A stretch of DNA of 55,468 nt from a virus, in the IMG/VR virus record IMGVR_UViG_3300028027_000070, positions 1-55,468 of that record; one strand, written 5' to 3'. The notes beneath the pieces were generated by a model. The model was not told the origin of the DNA and ran no database searches. It was given only the letters and a program-made list of their open reading frames with translations. Positions 15,823 through 24,912 of this stretch are shown here, in pieces. Both the position numbers and the translations under genes were made by a program. Position 1 is the first letter of the stretch; each line of letters begins with the position of its first letter.

Positions 15823-16290
15823 ATGTTTTACCCAACTGGAAATAGTACAAACGGAAGAAAATTAGTTTGTATTGATGACGAAAGAAAAAATATTGATTCC
15901 TATCTTGATGAATGCAATTGCGACGAGTCATGCAATTGTGTAGAAAATTGGTTGAATCAAAATGACTATTGTGTCGAGAAATGGCAATTGAGAAATTATC
16001 TAAAGGGAGAAGAATCTAGTGTTAGTAAAATCGATGAGGATATGGACGGTGGAGCAGCCCCAGCCCCTGGACTTTCCACACTAGGAAATGTTGGCGGAAT
16101 GGGAAATCCAGTTGCACCTACTAATGACGGAACAAATTCCGGATTCTATGATACTACAAAGACTGGTAGCGGCGATAAATTCACTACGCTGAGTGCTGGA
16201 ACTAATGCTGCTAATAAAAAAGGCAGGAGTAGAAAGAAGATGATCTCATACAAGGAATTTGTCCAAAAAAATAGGAAGAAAAAGAAATAA
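15823..16290 (+). CDS. Cys-containing protein with Lys-rich C-terminal motif
   Basis: The protein has 155 residues. Residues 15-50 hold a Cys cluster (L-D-E-C-N-C-D-E-S-C-N-C-V-E) that could bind metal. Residues 70-125 are Gly/Ala/Pro/Thr-rich and probably flexible. The end is basic and includes M-I-S-Y-K-E-F-V-Q-K-N, resembling the C-terminus S-Y-T-D-F-F-T-K-N of the acidic protein at 36966-37346 and loosely the T4 M-K-T-Y-Q-E-F segment. Function unknown. A terminator follows directly. Confidence 0.6.
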   Translation: MFYPTGNSTNGRKLVCIDDERKNIDSYLDECNCDESCNCVENWLNQNDYCVEKWQLRNYLKGEESSVSKIDEDMDGGAAPAPGLSTLGNVGGMGNPVAPTNDGTNSGFYDTTKTGSGDKFTTLSAGTNAANKKGRSRKKMISYKEFVQKNRKKKK

Positions 16291-16292
16291 TA

Positions 16293-16319
16293 AATCACCC
16301 AATCGGGTGATTTTTTTTA
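16293..16319 (+). terminator. Intrinsic terminator
   Basis: AATCACCC / GGGTGATT with a 4-nt AATC loop and a run of eight T. It closes the 14.4-16.3 kb small-gene operon. Confidence 0.9.
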
Positions 16320-16358
16320 TTCGTAATTTTTTTTTAAATTGCGATAAAAATTATAACC

Positions 16359-16748
16359 ATGAATAGAGAGATATTAATACAGGAGGATTACCCTAATGAT
16401 CCATGGAAGATGTTAGTTTGCTGTATATTATTGAACCAGACCCATAATAGGTCAGTGCGACCTATTTTAGACTCCGTATTTGAGTTTATTCCTGATTACC
16501 ATTCTGCAATCAATTGCGACGTCGAACGTCTAGCAGCGATCATAAAAACAACAGGCTTGTATAATATGAAGGCCAGAAGAATAATAGGTATGAGCAAGGG
16601 ATACAAAGAAGGCTTTACTCGAGTTACCGAACTTCCAGGAATAGGCATATATGCTAATGAATCCTGGGAAATATTCGTTAATGGTAATCTCGATATAAAG
16701 CCAACTGATGGTAAGCTTAGAGCCTACCTGGATGCTGTTTTATTTTAG
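16359..16748 (+). CDS. HhH-GPD DNA glycosylase, MBD4-like
   Basis: A protein of 129 residues, a minimal helix-hairpin-helix glycosylase. The features are I-Q-E-D-Y-P-N-D-P-W-K-M-L-V-C-C at the start, I-L-L-N-Q-T-H-N-R, T-G-L-Y-N-M-K-A-R-R-I, and the hairpin L-P-G-I-G-I-Y-A-N-E-S-W (about 91-102). The catalytic Asp is expected in P-T-D-G-K-L (about 116). The D-P-W-K-x-L-V and L-P-G-I-G-x-Y-x-x-x-S-W elements match the MBD4 catalytic domain, which removes T or U opposite G after deamination of C or 5-methylC. It would therefore protect the AT-rich genome from deamination damage. The 3' end overlaps the convergent minus-strand gene by 9 bp. Confidence 0.8.
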   Translation: MNREILIQEDYPNDPWKMLVCCILLNQTHNRSVRPILDSVFEFIPDYHSAINCDVERLAAIIKTTGLYNMKARRIIGMSKGYKEGFTRVTELPGIGIYANESWEIFVNGNLDIKPTDGKLRAYLDAVLF

Positions 16749-17714
16749 AACTTTGATTCTTAGATTTATCGGTTCCTTAAGTACTGGATTTGAAACATAG
16801 AAGGGTTTTTGAACCTCGCATCTTACAAATTTCTTATCTTCACCTAATGGCAGGTATATTATATCATCAGGCTTGAACATCTTGTGGATCTTCATTGTTT
16901 TTCCATCTCTTTCAAACTCAAGATCCATTTCTATATGATCATCAAATATAGCCCAATTGTCGGTTCTTCCGAATTTTTTGAACTTCTTATTAATTATTCT
17001 AAATACCTTTCCTGTAACAAACCCATCGCTTCCAAGTTTCGATGCAAATCTTATAGGCTTACCTTTTTTTAGATTGTAGCTTTGTATCTTGGAGTCTCCA
17101 AATGCTGAAGCCTTGTCTTTTGGTATTTTTTTTGACTCCTCTTCAGTTAAAACAGTTCCGTCGGTTTGTATAACTATTCTGTAGTCATAATCATCATTAG
17201 GTTTTGTTACGACATATTTAAGTTTTTCCTCGTCGTATTTCACCTTATTTATGCCAGCATGAAATTCTATGGATTTGTTTATTTCCTCGTGTGATTCCTC
17301 GTCCTTGAATATCTTTATCGCTCTAGCTATATTTTCAATTATAGGAATGTATATTTGGTTACCCTCCTTTGATGGCTGATTTGATTTTAGATCCGCAGGT
17401 ATGTCAACATTTAATGGATAAAATTTACCCATGAATCTAAAATGTGCCTCCATAATTGGATACCCTGTTGCTATTTTATCTGAAAATTTTAACCATTTAA
17501 GTTTCTCATTTAGTCTAATATCATACTCCTTTGCAAGTAATTTAGAGCATTCTTTCTTTATTTCCTCTATCTTGATATTATTAAAATATTTTGATAATAT
17601 GGCAGGGAATACTATGTTTTCCGGTGTGTATATTTTTTCTAGCTCCTCTACATCAACTTTTATTGACAATCTTGCCTCGTTGATCCACCCTTTAAAATTT
17701 TGCATATTCTCCAT
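16740..17714 (-). CDS. Putative packaged protein of unknown function
   Basis: The protein has 324 residues, on the minus strand. The N-terminus M-E-N-M-Q-N-F-K-G-W-I-N-E followed by Ala fits the capsid-targeting-like pattern with I-N-E as a canonical site; a second Met three residues in is an alternative start. The body is mixed alpha/beta, Lys-rich, with V-I-Q-T-D-G-T-V-L-T and beta-rich segments toward the C-terminus (N-W-A-I-F-D-D-H-I-E-M-D-L-E-F). No family recognised. Its start overlaps the stop of the upstream minus-strand gene (shared TAATG). Confidence 0.65.
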   Translation of the reverse strand: MENMQNFKGWINEARLSIKVDVEELEKIYTPENIVFPAILSKYFNNIKIEEIKKECSKLLAKEYDIRLNEKLKWLKFSDKIATGYPIMEAHFRFMGKFYPLNVDIPADLKSNQPSKEGNQIYIPIIENIARAIKIFKDEESHEEINKSIEFHAGINKVKYDEEKLKYVVTKPNDDYDYRIVIQTDGTVLTEEESKKIPKDKASAFGDSKIQSYNLKKGKPIRFASKLGSDGFVTGKVFRIINKKFKKFGRTDNWAIFDDHIEMDLEFERDGKTMKIHKMFKPDDIIYLPLGEDKKFVRCEVQKPFYVSNPVLKEPINLRIKVLK

Positions 17715-18019
17715 TATTCTTTCTTCTTTGAGTTTTTTTCTTGGAATGAAATCTTTAGATATTCCGTTATATCAGATCCCGATTTTTTATCTTCGTCTAT
17801 GAATTTGTTGAATTCCTCGGATCTCCCGGCATCATCTAGAAAGTCATGGAAATATGACGACTCGTACATTGCGTCTATTGTTTCCGGCATTGTTGGATCC
17901 GCACTTTGGTAGTTTCTCCTGTTTACCCTTGTCTCGTATGATTGACCCGGAACATCCACGCTTCCCGGCGAGTCAATCCATTCATTAACGAAACCCTTGA
18001 ATTTTTGTAAATTTTTCAT
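17714..18019 (-). CDS. Putative packaged protein of unknown function
   Basis: The protein has 101 residues, on the minus strand. The N-terminus M-K-N-L-Q-K-F-K-G-F-V-N-E followed by Trp is nearly the same as that of the gene it is coupled to, while the rest of the two proteins is unrelated. The body is Ser/Asp-rich with an acidic helical end (F-N-K-F-I-D-E-D-K-K). A minus-strand GATATATA motif lies 6 nt before the ATG. Function unknown. Confidence 0.65.
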   Translation of the reverse strand: MKNLQKFKGFVNEWIDSPGSVDVPGQSYETRVNRRNYQSADPTMPETIDAMYESSYFHDFLDDAGRSEEFNKFIDEDKKSGSDITEYLKISFQEKNSKKKE

Positions 18020-18025
18020 ATTATT

Positions 18026-18033
18026 TATATATC
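18026..18033 (-). promoter_or_regulatory. GATATATA motif on minus strand (putative late promoter)
   Basis: Reads AGATATATAAATA on the minus strand, ending 6 nt before the minus-strand ATG at 18019. It includes a sequence close to the T4 late box TATAAATA. Presence on the minus strand in front of a minus-strand gene argues the motif is directional and functional. Confidence 0.5.
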
Positions 18034-18088
18034 TGACCGGAACATATGTTTATTATGACGTAAAACATCTACATTAAAATATTTCTGA

Positions 18089-19495
18089 ATGATTATTGAT
18101 ATAGAGAATAAAGGAAGCTACTTAAATGTATCCCACTTTGGTCCTGAGGGAGAACTTGCATTTCTACACGTACCCATACCCGAGAGTGAGAGATTCAATT
18201 GGGAAAAGTGCAATCCAGGAGATCCTAAGAAGGATAAGGAGTGGACAAACTGGAAGGGTGAACCTGTTAAGAAAGTAAAATCTGAGAGATATGACAAATA
18301 TCGGATGGCCCAGATTTTAATGGAAGCCCCAGATGAATTAACAAAACCATTATGGGAGTATCAGGAACCAAAAAAATACTTCGTCGATATAGAAGTTGAG
18401 ATAACGGAGGATAAGGCTGCATCCCTTGATACTGAAAATGCAAAAAACCGTGTACTCTCCATAGGTATCGGAACTGACAAAAGAAAATTATTGATTCTTG
18501 GTTTAGATCCACTAACTCCTGAACAACAAGGAAGTATATTTAATAAGATAAACAAATACTTCGAAAAAACCGGCGATGAGTGGAGCTTTAAATATAAGCA
18601 ATTCGAAACCGAGTATGATATGATGTACACTTTCTTTCGTGAGCTTGGTCCGAAAATGGCAACAATGACCGGATGGAACTGGTTAGGATATGACTGGCCA
18701 TATCTTCTGAATAGAGCTAAAAGACTTGGTATAGATCCCAAAATTATATCACCAGGAAAAACCTTGATTGGTAAAGGTCAATTACCTCAGCATTTATTAA
18801 TGTTTGACTACTTGGAGATTTATAAAAAGTGGGATCGAGTTATAAAGATCAAGGAAAGTAATAGACTTGATTATGTTGCAGAGAAAGCTGTTGGTTTTAA
18901 AAAGATTGCTTATGATGGAACACTTAGAGATTTATATCAATCAAACTTCGAAGATTTCATCTATTATAATGCTGTCGATTGTGCTCTTGTCCATTATATA
19001 GACCAGAAGCTTAAAACCATGCAGACTTTCTTTAAGATTGCCATGATATCTGGTGTTGAAATAAACAGATGTCTTTCCCCTGTTTGGTCAACTGAAGTTC
19101 TTATGATGAAGAAATTCCTGGAAAGAAAACAGGTTCTTACTGCGGAGAGAAAAGAGGAAGTTCACGTCAAGTTTGCTGGTGGATATGTTAAGGATCCTAT
19201 AAAGGGTCTACATGGTTGGGTAGCATGTTATGATTTTGCTTCACTGTACCCTAACGCAATGGTTCAATGGGGAATTTCTCCTGAATCATATAAAGGAAAG
19301 AATCTACTGAATCCCAAGGAAAATTGGATTAAATGTGCATCGGGAGCTTACTTTGGTAACGATGATGAAAACCCAATACTTAAGATAATAATTAAGGATC
19401 TGTATGCAAGAAGAAGAAAAACTAAGGATAAAATGCTTGAATTAGAGCTAGAAATAGATGGTTTGAAAAAAGTACTACAGAAAGAGAAAAATTAA
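18089..19495 (+). CDS. 43A: DNA polymerase family B, N-terminal part (exonuclease and palm motif A), gp43-like
   Basis: A protein of 468 residues corresponding to the first half of T4 gp43 (898). Exo I is F-V-D-I-E-V-E-I (Asp/Glu at about 98-100), Exo II is T-G-W-N-W-L-G-Y-D-W-P-Y (about 193-204), Exo III is Y-N-A-V-D-C (about 293-298), and polymerase motif A is C-Y-D-F-A-S-L-Y-P-N-A-M (about 379-390). The protein ends in a coiled-coil-like segment (K-T-K-D-K-M-L-E-L-E-L-E-I) at the base of the fingers. Motifs B and C are absent here and are found in the separate gene at 33801-34946. The two proteins must assemble to form an active enzyme; the break lies in the fingers. Confidence 0.92.
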   Translation: MIIDIENKGSYLNVSHFGPEGELAFLHVPIPESERFNWEKCNPGDPKKDKEWTNWKGEPVKKVKSERYDKYRMAQILMEAPDELTKPLWEYQEPKKYFVDIEVEITEDKAASLDTENAKNRVLSIGIGTDKRKLLILGLDPLTPEQQGSIFNKINKYFEKTGDEWSFKYKQFETEYDMMYTFFRELGPKMATMTGWNWLGYDWPYLLNRAKRLGIDPKIISPGKTLIGKGQLPQHLLMFDYLEIYKKWDRVIKIKESNRLDYVAEKAVGFKKIAYDGTLRDLYQSNFEDFIYYNAVDCALVHYIDQKLKTMQTFFKIAMISGVEINRCLSPVWSTEVLMMKKFLERKQVLTAERKEEVHVKFAGGYVKDPIKGLHGWVACYDFASLYPNAMVQWGISPESYKGKNLLNPKENWIKCASGAYFGNDDENPILKIIIKDLYARRRKTKDKMLELELEIDGLKKVLQKEKN

Positions 19496-19527
19496 CGTAT
19501 TACTCTCGATAGATCTGAACTGAGGTT

Positions 19528-19535
19528 GATATATA
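19528..19535 (+). promoter_or_regulatory. GATATATA motif in leader of the nucleotide-synthesis operon
   Basis: GATATATAAA lies 61 nt upstream of the dUTPase ATG in a non-coding gap of about 100 bp. It may drive the dUTPase-NrdB-NrdA operon, though the spacing is much longer than for the putative packaged-protein genes. Confidence 0.35.
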
Positions 19536-19596
19536 AAATCCAAGAACGATCTAGAGTCTAGTAATAAAAACTAAAAATTAACTAAAATTAAATAAA

Positions 19597-20064
19597 ATGG
19601 CTAACATTGACAACAGCTGCTCTGAGTTAAATATTGAGGATCTTTATTCAAAAAGTAGTGACACTCTTGGGGACATACTAAATTTACAAGCTGATACACA
19701 GAAGAATGTTTATGGTTATAACTTTGATGAAATGAATCTAAGAGAAGTTATGGGATTCTGGCATATGAACACCCATGCAATGATAGATGAAATTCACGAA
19801 GCTACCGATGCACTTGGTGGTATTAAAGATGGAAACGGAAACGCTATATGGAAAAAATGGAAATTAGCTTATGATACTTATGGATCTAAGAAATTTTCCG
19901 ATCTTACAGTGGACGACCAATTGGAATGTAAATTTGAAGTTATAGATATGCTTCATTTCTTCATGAACTACGCAATATCTATAGGTATGACACCTTCTGA
20001 AATGTACAACATGTACATGAGTAAAAATCAAGAAAACAGAAGAAGACAACAAAACAATTATTAA
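19597..20064 (+). CDS. dUTPase, all-alpha (type 2) / MazG-like
   Basis: The protein has 155 residues, all helical, with the type-2 dUTPase metal-binding signature: [10 protein letters not shown] (E-x-x-E/D, about 57-66) and [14 protein letters not shown] (E-x-x-D, about 108-121), and the K-N-Q-E-N-R-R-R-Q tail typical of phage and kinetoplastid dUTPases. It hydrolyses dUTP to dUMP, limiting uracil in DNA and supplying dUMP. Its place immediately ahead of nrdB and nrdA supports a nucleotide-pool role. Confidence 0.8.
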   Translation: MANIDNSCSELNIEDLYSKSSDTLGDILNLQADTQKNVYGYNFDEMNLREVMGFWHMNTHAMIDEIHEATDALGGIKDGNGNAIWKKWKLAYDTYGSKKFSDLTVDDQLECKFEVIDMLHFFMNYAISIGMTPSEMYNMYMSKNQENRRRQQNNY

Positions 20065-20078
20065 AAAACAAAACAAAA

Positions 20079-21062
20079 ATGGAAGACAGATACTCTTTAC
20101 CAGAACCAATCCTGACGGATAACCCCGGCAGATTTGTAATATTCCCGATCGAACACCATGATATCTGGGAAAGATATAAAGAACAACAAGCATCAATATG
20201 GACAGCAGAGGAAATTGATCTATCTGCTGATCTCAACGATTGGAGAAATAAAATGAATGATGACGAGAGATACTTCATTAAGAACGTTCTGGCGTTTTTT
20301 GCTGCATCTGATGGTATCGTTAATGAGAACCTTGCCGAAAATTTTCTCTCAGAGGTTCAATATGCTGAGGCTAAATTTTTCTATGGTTTCCAAATCATGA
20401 TGGAGAATGTTCACTCTGAGACATATTCTCTCCTTATAGATACCTATATACAGGATCCAGCTGAGAAAGATAGATTATTCAATGCTATTGATAATATACC
20501 TGCTGTTAAGAAAAAAGCTGAATGGGCATTAAATTGGATAGGAAATGCAAGTTTCCAGGAAAGACTTATAGCTTTTGCTGCAGTTGAGGGTATATTCTTC
20601 AGTGGGTCATTTTGTTCTATTTTCTGGATGAAGAAGAGAGGTATGCTTCCTGGCCTTTGTTTTTCTAATGAATTGATTTCTAGAGATGAAGGAATGCATT
20701 GTGATTTTGCTGTTCTTCTTCATAATGAGCACTTAGCTAATAAGGTATCTGAAGAAAGAATAAAGGAAATAATTCTTAGTGCACTTGAGATAGAAAAGGA
20801 ATTCATAACTGAATCCCTGCCTGTTAGATTAATAGGAATGAATCAAGATCTTATGAAGCAGTACCTTGAATTTGTTGCGGATAGATTGCTAGTTGATCTT
20901 GGATGTTCTAAGGTTTATAATGTGGCATGTCCTTTCGATTTTATGGAGAATATAGCTTTGCAAGGAAAAACTAATTTCTTCGAGAAAAAGGTTGGTGACT
21001 ACCAAAAGTCAGGAATAATGAATAAAAATACCGATACCTTTGCTTTTGGCGAGGATTTCTAA
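20079..21062 (+). CDS. nrdB: Ribonucleotide reductase class I, small subunit
   Basis: A protein of 327 residues. Metal ligands and the tyrosyl radical site are visible: [10 protein letters not shown] (E-x-x-H and, four residues after the His, the radical Tyr; about 107-116), E-G-I-F-F-S-G-S-F (second-half Glu, about 170) and S-R-D-E-G-M-H (E-x-x-H, about 201-207). The C-terminus T-F-A-F-G-E-D-F is of the kind that docks on NrdA. With NrdA it reduces ribonucleoside diphosphates for phage DNA synthesis. The gene is 14 bp after the dUTPase and 17 bp before NrdA. Confidence 0.95.
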   Translation: MEDRYSLPEPILTDNPGRFVIFPIEHHDIWERYKEQQASIWTAEEIDLSADLNDWRNKMNDDERYFIKNVLAFFAASDGIVNENLAENFLSEVQYAEAKFFYGFQIMMENVHSETYSLLIDTYIQDPAEKDRLFNAIDNIPAVKKKAEWALNWIGNASFQERLIAFAAVEGIFFSGSFCSIFWMKKRGMLPGLCFSNELISRDEGMHCDFAVLLHNEHLANKVSEERIKEIILSALEIEKEFITESLPVRLIGMNQDLMKQYLEFVADRLLVDLGCSKVYNVACPFDFMENIALQGKTNFFEKKVGDYQKSGIMNKNTDTFAFGEDF

Positions 21063-21079
21063 AAAAATTAATCTAAAAT

Positions 21080-23572
21080 ATGTTTGTAACTAAAAGAGAT
21101 GGCTCGAAAGAAGCTGTTAGGTTTGAAAAAATTTCGAATAGAATAAGAAAAATGACATACGGGTTAAACACCGATTATGTTGATGCTATGGAAGTAGCAC
21201 AGAAGGTTATTGCTGGTATCTATGATGGGATAACAACTCAGGAATTAGATAATCTTACTGCTGAGACTGCTGCTTCATTAATACCTAGACATCCTGATTA
21301 TTCTATATTAGCCTCAAGGATAGCGGTATCCAGATTACACAAAACCACCAAGAAAAAATTCTCTGAGACTATACAGGATCTATATGATTATATAAATCCA
21401 GAAACTAACGAACCTGCTGGTATTATAAATGATCTCACGTATGAGGTTGTTATGAAAAATAAACAGAAGCTTGATGGTGCAATTATACATGAAAGAGATT
21501 TTGATTTTGAATATTTCGGATTTAGAACGCTTGAGAAAAGTTATCTATTAAAGACTAATGGTGAAGTGTGCGAATCACCTCAGCACATGTACATGCGTGT
21601 AGCCGCGGGAATATGGGGTGAAGATATAAAGAGCGTTATTAAAACCTATGAGCTTTTGTCAAATCATATGATGACACATGCAACACCTACATTATTTAAT
21701 GCTGGTACTAAGAAACCTCAGTTATCGTCTTGTTTCCTATTAATGATGTCTGATGATTCAATTCCTGGAATTTATAAAACACTTGCTGATGTAGCTGCTA
21801 TATCTCAAAATGCTGGAGGAATAGGTCTTGCTGTACATAATGTGAGAGGTACTGGTTCTTATATTAGAGGTACAAATGGTACTTCTAATGGTATAATTCC
21901 AATGCTTAAAGTTTTCAATGAAACTGCTAGATATGTTGATCAGGGTGGAGGTAAAAGAAAAGGATCTTTTGCTATTTATATAGAGCCTTGGCACTCAGAT
22001 ATCGAGGATTTCCTAGAACTTAGAAAAAATCACGGTAAAGAGGAATTTAGAGCTAGAGATCTTTTCTTAGCTTTATGGACTCCTGATTTATTTATGAAAA
22101 GAGTAGAGGAGGATAAAGAATGGAGTTTATTTTCACCATCCGACGTTCAGGGTCTTTGGGAATTATATGGCGATGAATTTGAAGCTGCATACGAAGCTGC
22201 TGAAGCTGCAGGTAAAGCTAAAAAGACTATGAAAGCTAGAGATCTTTGGACTAGAATCCTTGATGCTCAAATAGAGAACGGTACTCCGTATATCCTATAT
22301 AAGGATGCTGCTAATAAAAAATCAAACCAGAAGAATTTAGGTACAATTAAAAGTTCCAATTTATGTACTGAAATCATGGAATATACTGATAAGGACGAGC
22401 AAGCTGTTTGTAATCTTGCTTCAATTCCGGTTAATAAATTCCTTAAATCTACAGATAATAGAACTTCAAAAATATCAAAGGGAAGATGCGAGGTTGATCA
22501 CCAGGCTCTTTATGATGTTGCATATCAAACAACTCTTAACCTTAATAAAGTTATAGACGTTAATTATTATCCAACAGCAGAGACCAAAAAATCAAACATG
22601 AGACATAGACCTATTGGTATAGGTATTCAGGGTCTTGCTGATTTATTTGCAATTCTTGGTATTCCTTTTGCTTCACCAGAGGCTAAAAGAATCAACGAGG
22701 AAGTATTTGAAACGATATATTTTGCTGCCATGACTTCTTCTATGGCACTTGCTAAGAAGGAAGGAGCTTATGAAACATTCCAAGGATCACCTCTATCTAA
22801 GGGTGAATTCCAATTCAATATGTGGGGATTTAATGATGAACAATTATCTGGAAGATGGGATTGGGCTAAACTTAGAAAAGAAGTAATGAAGAACGGAGCA
22901 AGAAATTCCTTATTGTTAGCTCCTATGCCAACAGCTTCGACAGCTCAAATTATGGGTAACAATGAAGCATTTGAGCCATTCACTTCGAATATATACACAA
23001 GAAGAACTCTAAGTGGTGAATTTATTATAATAAATAAACATCTGGTGAAAGATCTTATTTCTCTTGGTTTATGGAGTGAGGACATGAAAAATCTGATAGT
23101 TTATCATAAAGGTTCTGTTCAGAATATAGAGCAGATACCTGAAAATATTAGAGAGATTTATAGAACTGTTTGGGAGATAAAACAAAAGGATCTTATAGAC
23201 ATGTCAGCAGGAAGAGGTAAATTTATATGTCAATCTCAGTCTCTCAATTTATTTATAGAGAATGTAAATTCTGCTAAATTGACTTCTGCTCACTTCTATT
23301 CATGGAAGGCTGGCCTTAAGACTGGTATGTACTATCTAAGAACTAAAGCAGCAGTTGATGCTCTTGCAGGACTTGGTATAGATATGGAAAAAACTAAAAA
23401 TTCCATGAAAGAATCCGAGATAAAAACAACACCTGCTGAAGTTAGTAAGCCTGTTAATGTTACAATTAACGGAATGACCAGCGAGGAATTAAGCAAGGCT
23501 GCGGAAGAGGTCCTTTCTGGAGTTGCATGTAGTTTGGATAATCCTGACGAATGCGATATGTGTGGATCATAA
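21080..23572 (+). CDS. nrdA: Ribonucleotide reductase class I, large subunit
   Basis: A protein of 830 residues. An N-terminal ATP-cone occupies about residues 1-90 (F-V-T-K-R-D-G-S-K-E). The active site has S-S-C-F-L-L-M (redox Cys, about 215), N-L-C-T-E-I (thiyl-radical Cys between Asn and Glu, about 424-429) and E-Q-A-V-C-N-L-A-S (second redox Cys). The Tyr pair for radical transfer is in M-Y-Y-L-R-T-K, and the C-terminal shuttle Cys pair is in C-D-M-C-G-S. The enzyme looks complete. It is longer than T4 NrdA (754), mainly from the C-terminal tail. A complete ATP-cone suggests dATP feedback. Confidence 0.95.
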   Translation: MFVTKRDGSKEAVRFEKISNRIRKMTYGLNTDYVDAMEVAQKVIAGIYDGITTQELDNLTAETAASLIPRHPDYSILASRIAVSRLHKTTKKKFSETIQDLYDYINPETNEPAGIINDLTYEVVMKNKQKLDGAIIHERDFDFEYFGFRTLEKSYLLKTNGEVCESPQHMYMRVAAGIWGEDIKSVIKTYELLSNHMMTHATPTLFNAGTKKPQLSSCFLLMMSDDSIPGIYKTLADVAAISQNAGGIGLAVHNVRGTGSYIRGTNGTSNGIIPMLKVFNETARYVDQGGGKRKGSFAIYIEPWHSDIEDFLELRKNHGKEEFRARDLFLALWTPDLFMKRVEEDKEWSLFSPSDVQGLWELYGDEFEAAYEAAEAAGKAKKTMKARDLWTRILDAQIENGTPYILYKDAANKKSNQKNLGTIKSSNLCTEIMEYTDKDEQAVCNLASIPVNKFLKSTDNRTSKISKGRCEVDHQALYDVAYQTTLNLNKVIDVNYYPTAETKKSNMRHRPIGIGIQGLADLFAILGIPFASPEAKRINEEVFETIYFAAMTSSMALAKKEGAYETFQGSPLSKGEFQFNMWGFNDEQLSGRWDWAKLRKEVMKNGARNSLLLAPMPTASTAQIMGNNEAFEPFTSNIYTRRTLSGEFIIINKHLVKDLISLGLWSEDMKNLIVYHKGSVQNIEQIPENIREIYRTVWEIKQKDLIDMSAGRGKFICQSQSLNLFIENVNSAKLTSAHFYSWKAGLKTGMYYLRTKAAVDALAGLGIDMEKTKNSMKESEIKTTPAEVSKPVNVTINGMTSEELSKAAEEVLSGVACSLDNPDECDMCGS

Positions 23573-23586
23573 AAAAATAAAATCTA

Positions 23587-24255
23587 ATGGATAATAATAA
23601 ATGGTTTAATGATGATGTCATTAAAAAATTCGATGAATTTTTAAATGAAAGAGAGCTACCAGATTCACAGGGAGATGTCCTTGTGATGCTGGGAGCACCA
23701 GGATCAGGAAAGGGTACATTATCAAAACAGTTAAATGAGAAATTTGGGATAAATCATATTTCTACTGGCGATCTAATCAGAAAATCTGATGATCCTGACT
23801 TGAAGAAGATTATCGAGGAAGGTAAGTTTATATCTGATGAGATGATGCTTAAGATGTTAAGAAAGGAACTGAAAAAATTAGATCTTAATAAGGGTATAAT
23901 ATTTGATGGATATCCAAGAACAATAAAACAAGCCAGAAAGTTGGATTCATTACTTGGTAAACTTGGACTTGGTTTAAATCATGCCATATTTATGGATCTT
24001 CCTGAGGAAAAAGCGAAGGAAAGAATAAGAAATAGAGCTAAGAAGGAAGGTAGAAAGGATGATGCTAGCGATGAGGTTATTGATAAAAGATTCGCTGAAT
24101 ATAACGAGAAAACTTTCCCCCTTGTCGATTTTTATAAGAAAAGTAGAAAATTGATAAAAATCGATGCCGACCTTGGTATGGAGGGAGTTCTTAAAGCGAT
24201 TGTAAAAAAACTTGGTCTTAAAGAAGTTAAAAAGAAAAAAGATGAAAAAATCTAG
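23587..24255 (+). CDS. adk: Adenylate kinase-like nucleoside monophosphate kinase
   Basis: A protein of 222 residues. After an N-terminal extension of about 30 residues comes the P-loop G-A-P-G-S-G-K-G-T (about 36-44), I-S-T-G-D-L-I-R (AMP-binding, about 56-63), F-D-G-Y-P-R-T (about 107-113) and a short LID (R-I-R-N-R-A-K-K-E-G-R). It should convert AMP or another NMP to the diphosphate, which NrdAB reduces. The extension contains K-K-F-D-E-F-L-N-E (about 14-22), similar to the capsid-targeting-like pattern with an L-N-E site, although it is not at the very N-terminus. It follows nrdA by 14 bp. Confidence 0.88.
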   Translation: MDNNKWFNDDVIKKFDEFLNERELPDSQGDVLVMLGAPGSGKGTLSKQLNEKFGINHISTGDLIRKSDDPDLKKIIEEGKFISDEMMLKMLRKELKKLDLNKGIIFDGYPRTIKQARKLDSLLGKLGLGLNHAIFMDLPEEKAKERIRNRAKKEGRKDDASDEVIDKRFAEYNEKTFPLVDFYKKSRKLIKIDADLGMEGVLKAIVKKLGLKEVKKKKDEKI

Positions 24256-24895
24256 TGAGGATTTTGTAAAATCAATAAAAGAAAAAGTAACGCAACAGAA
24301 GAATACAGAAATAATCCAGAGGAATCTACTCCATGATTCTCTGGATTATTTTTCTTCAGTGCTATCCAAAGATGGTGAAATAGAGGTTAGAAATCAGAAA
24401 AAATTTGATTCTGGAGAATTGAATTGTTTTTTGGGACTGTATTGTGAGAGCGATTCTATACCGGACCATATAAATTCAATATTAGCCACTAATGAATTGG
24501 AGTATAAAGTTCTTGAGCTTGATACTAAAAAAATGGTGTATTGTGTTAATTTTGGTAGAAATATATTATCCTCGCCCCATGATGATAATTTAATATTCCT
24601 TGAATTTAATTTTAAGGGTAAACATATATTTGAGTGTAAAATATCACCAAAAATTGGTCCAATCGATTACTCATTATATGAGAATAAGTATTTCAATATA
24701 AAGGTATGGGTATTCGAGGATGGGATTTTTAATAAGTATGAAATACCACTAATAAATATATCCAGAAGTAAAAGAGGAATAACAAGGGAACTTGACGGTA
24801 AATATAAGGCATCGATAATCTTTGATCTTGTAGGTGAGGTTGAATATATAAAAATTTCTAAAAAAAGAGGAGCAAAACTAGTAACTAAACTATAA
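24242..24895 (+). CDS. Protein of unknown function
   Basis: A protein of about 217 residues from ATG 24242 (14-nt overlap with the kinase); an earlier ATG at 24212 lies further inside that gene. The N-terminal 35 residues are basic and helical, followed by a beta-rich region with many aromatic residues. The C-terminus is basic (S-K-K-R-G-A-K-L-V-T-K-L). No family recognised. Confidence 0.6.
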   Translation: MKKSSEDFVKSIKEKVTQQKNTEIIQRNLLHDSLDYFSSVLSKDGEIEVRNQKKFDSGELNCFLGLYCESDSIPDHINSILATNELEYKVLELDTKKMVYCVNFGRNILSSPHDDNLIFLEFNFKGKHIFECKISPKIGPIDYSLYENKYFNIKVWVFEDGIFNKYEIPLINISRSKRGITRELDGKYKASIIFDLVGEVEYIKISKKRGAKLVTKL

Positions 24896-24912
24896 TATTT
24901 AAAAAGTTTTAA

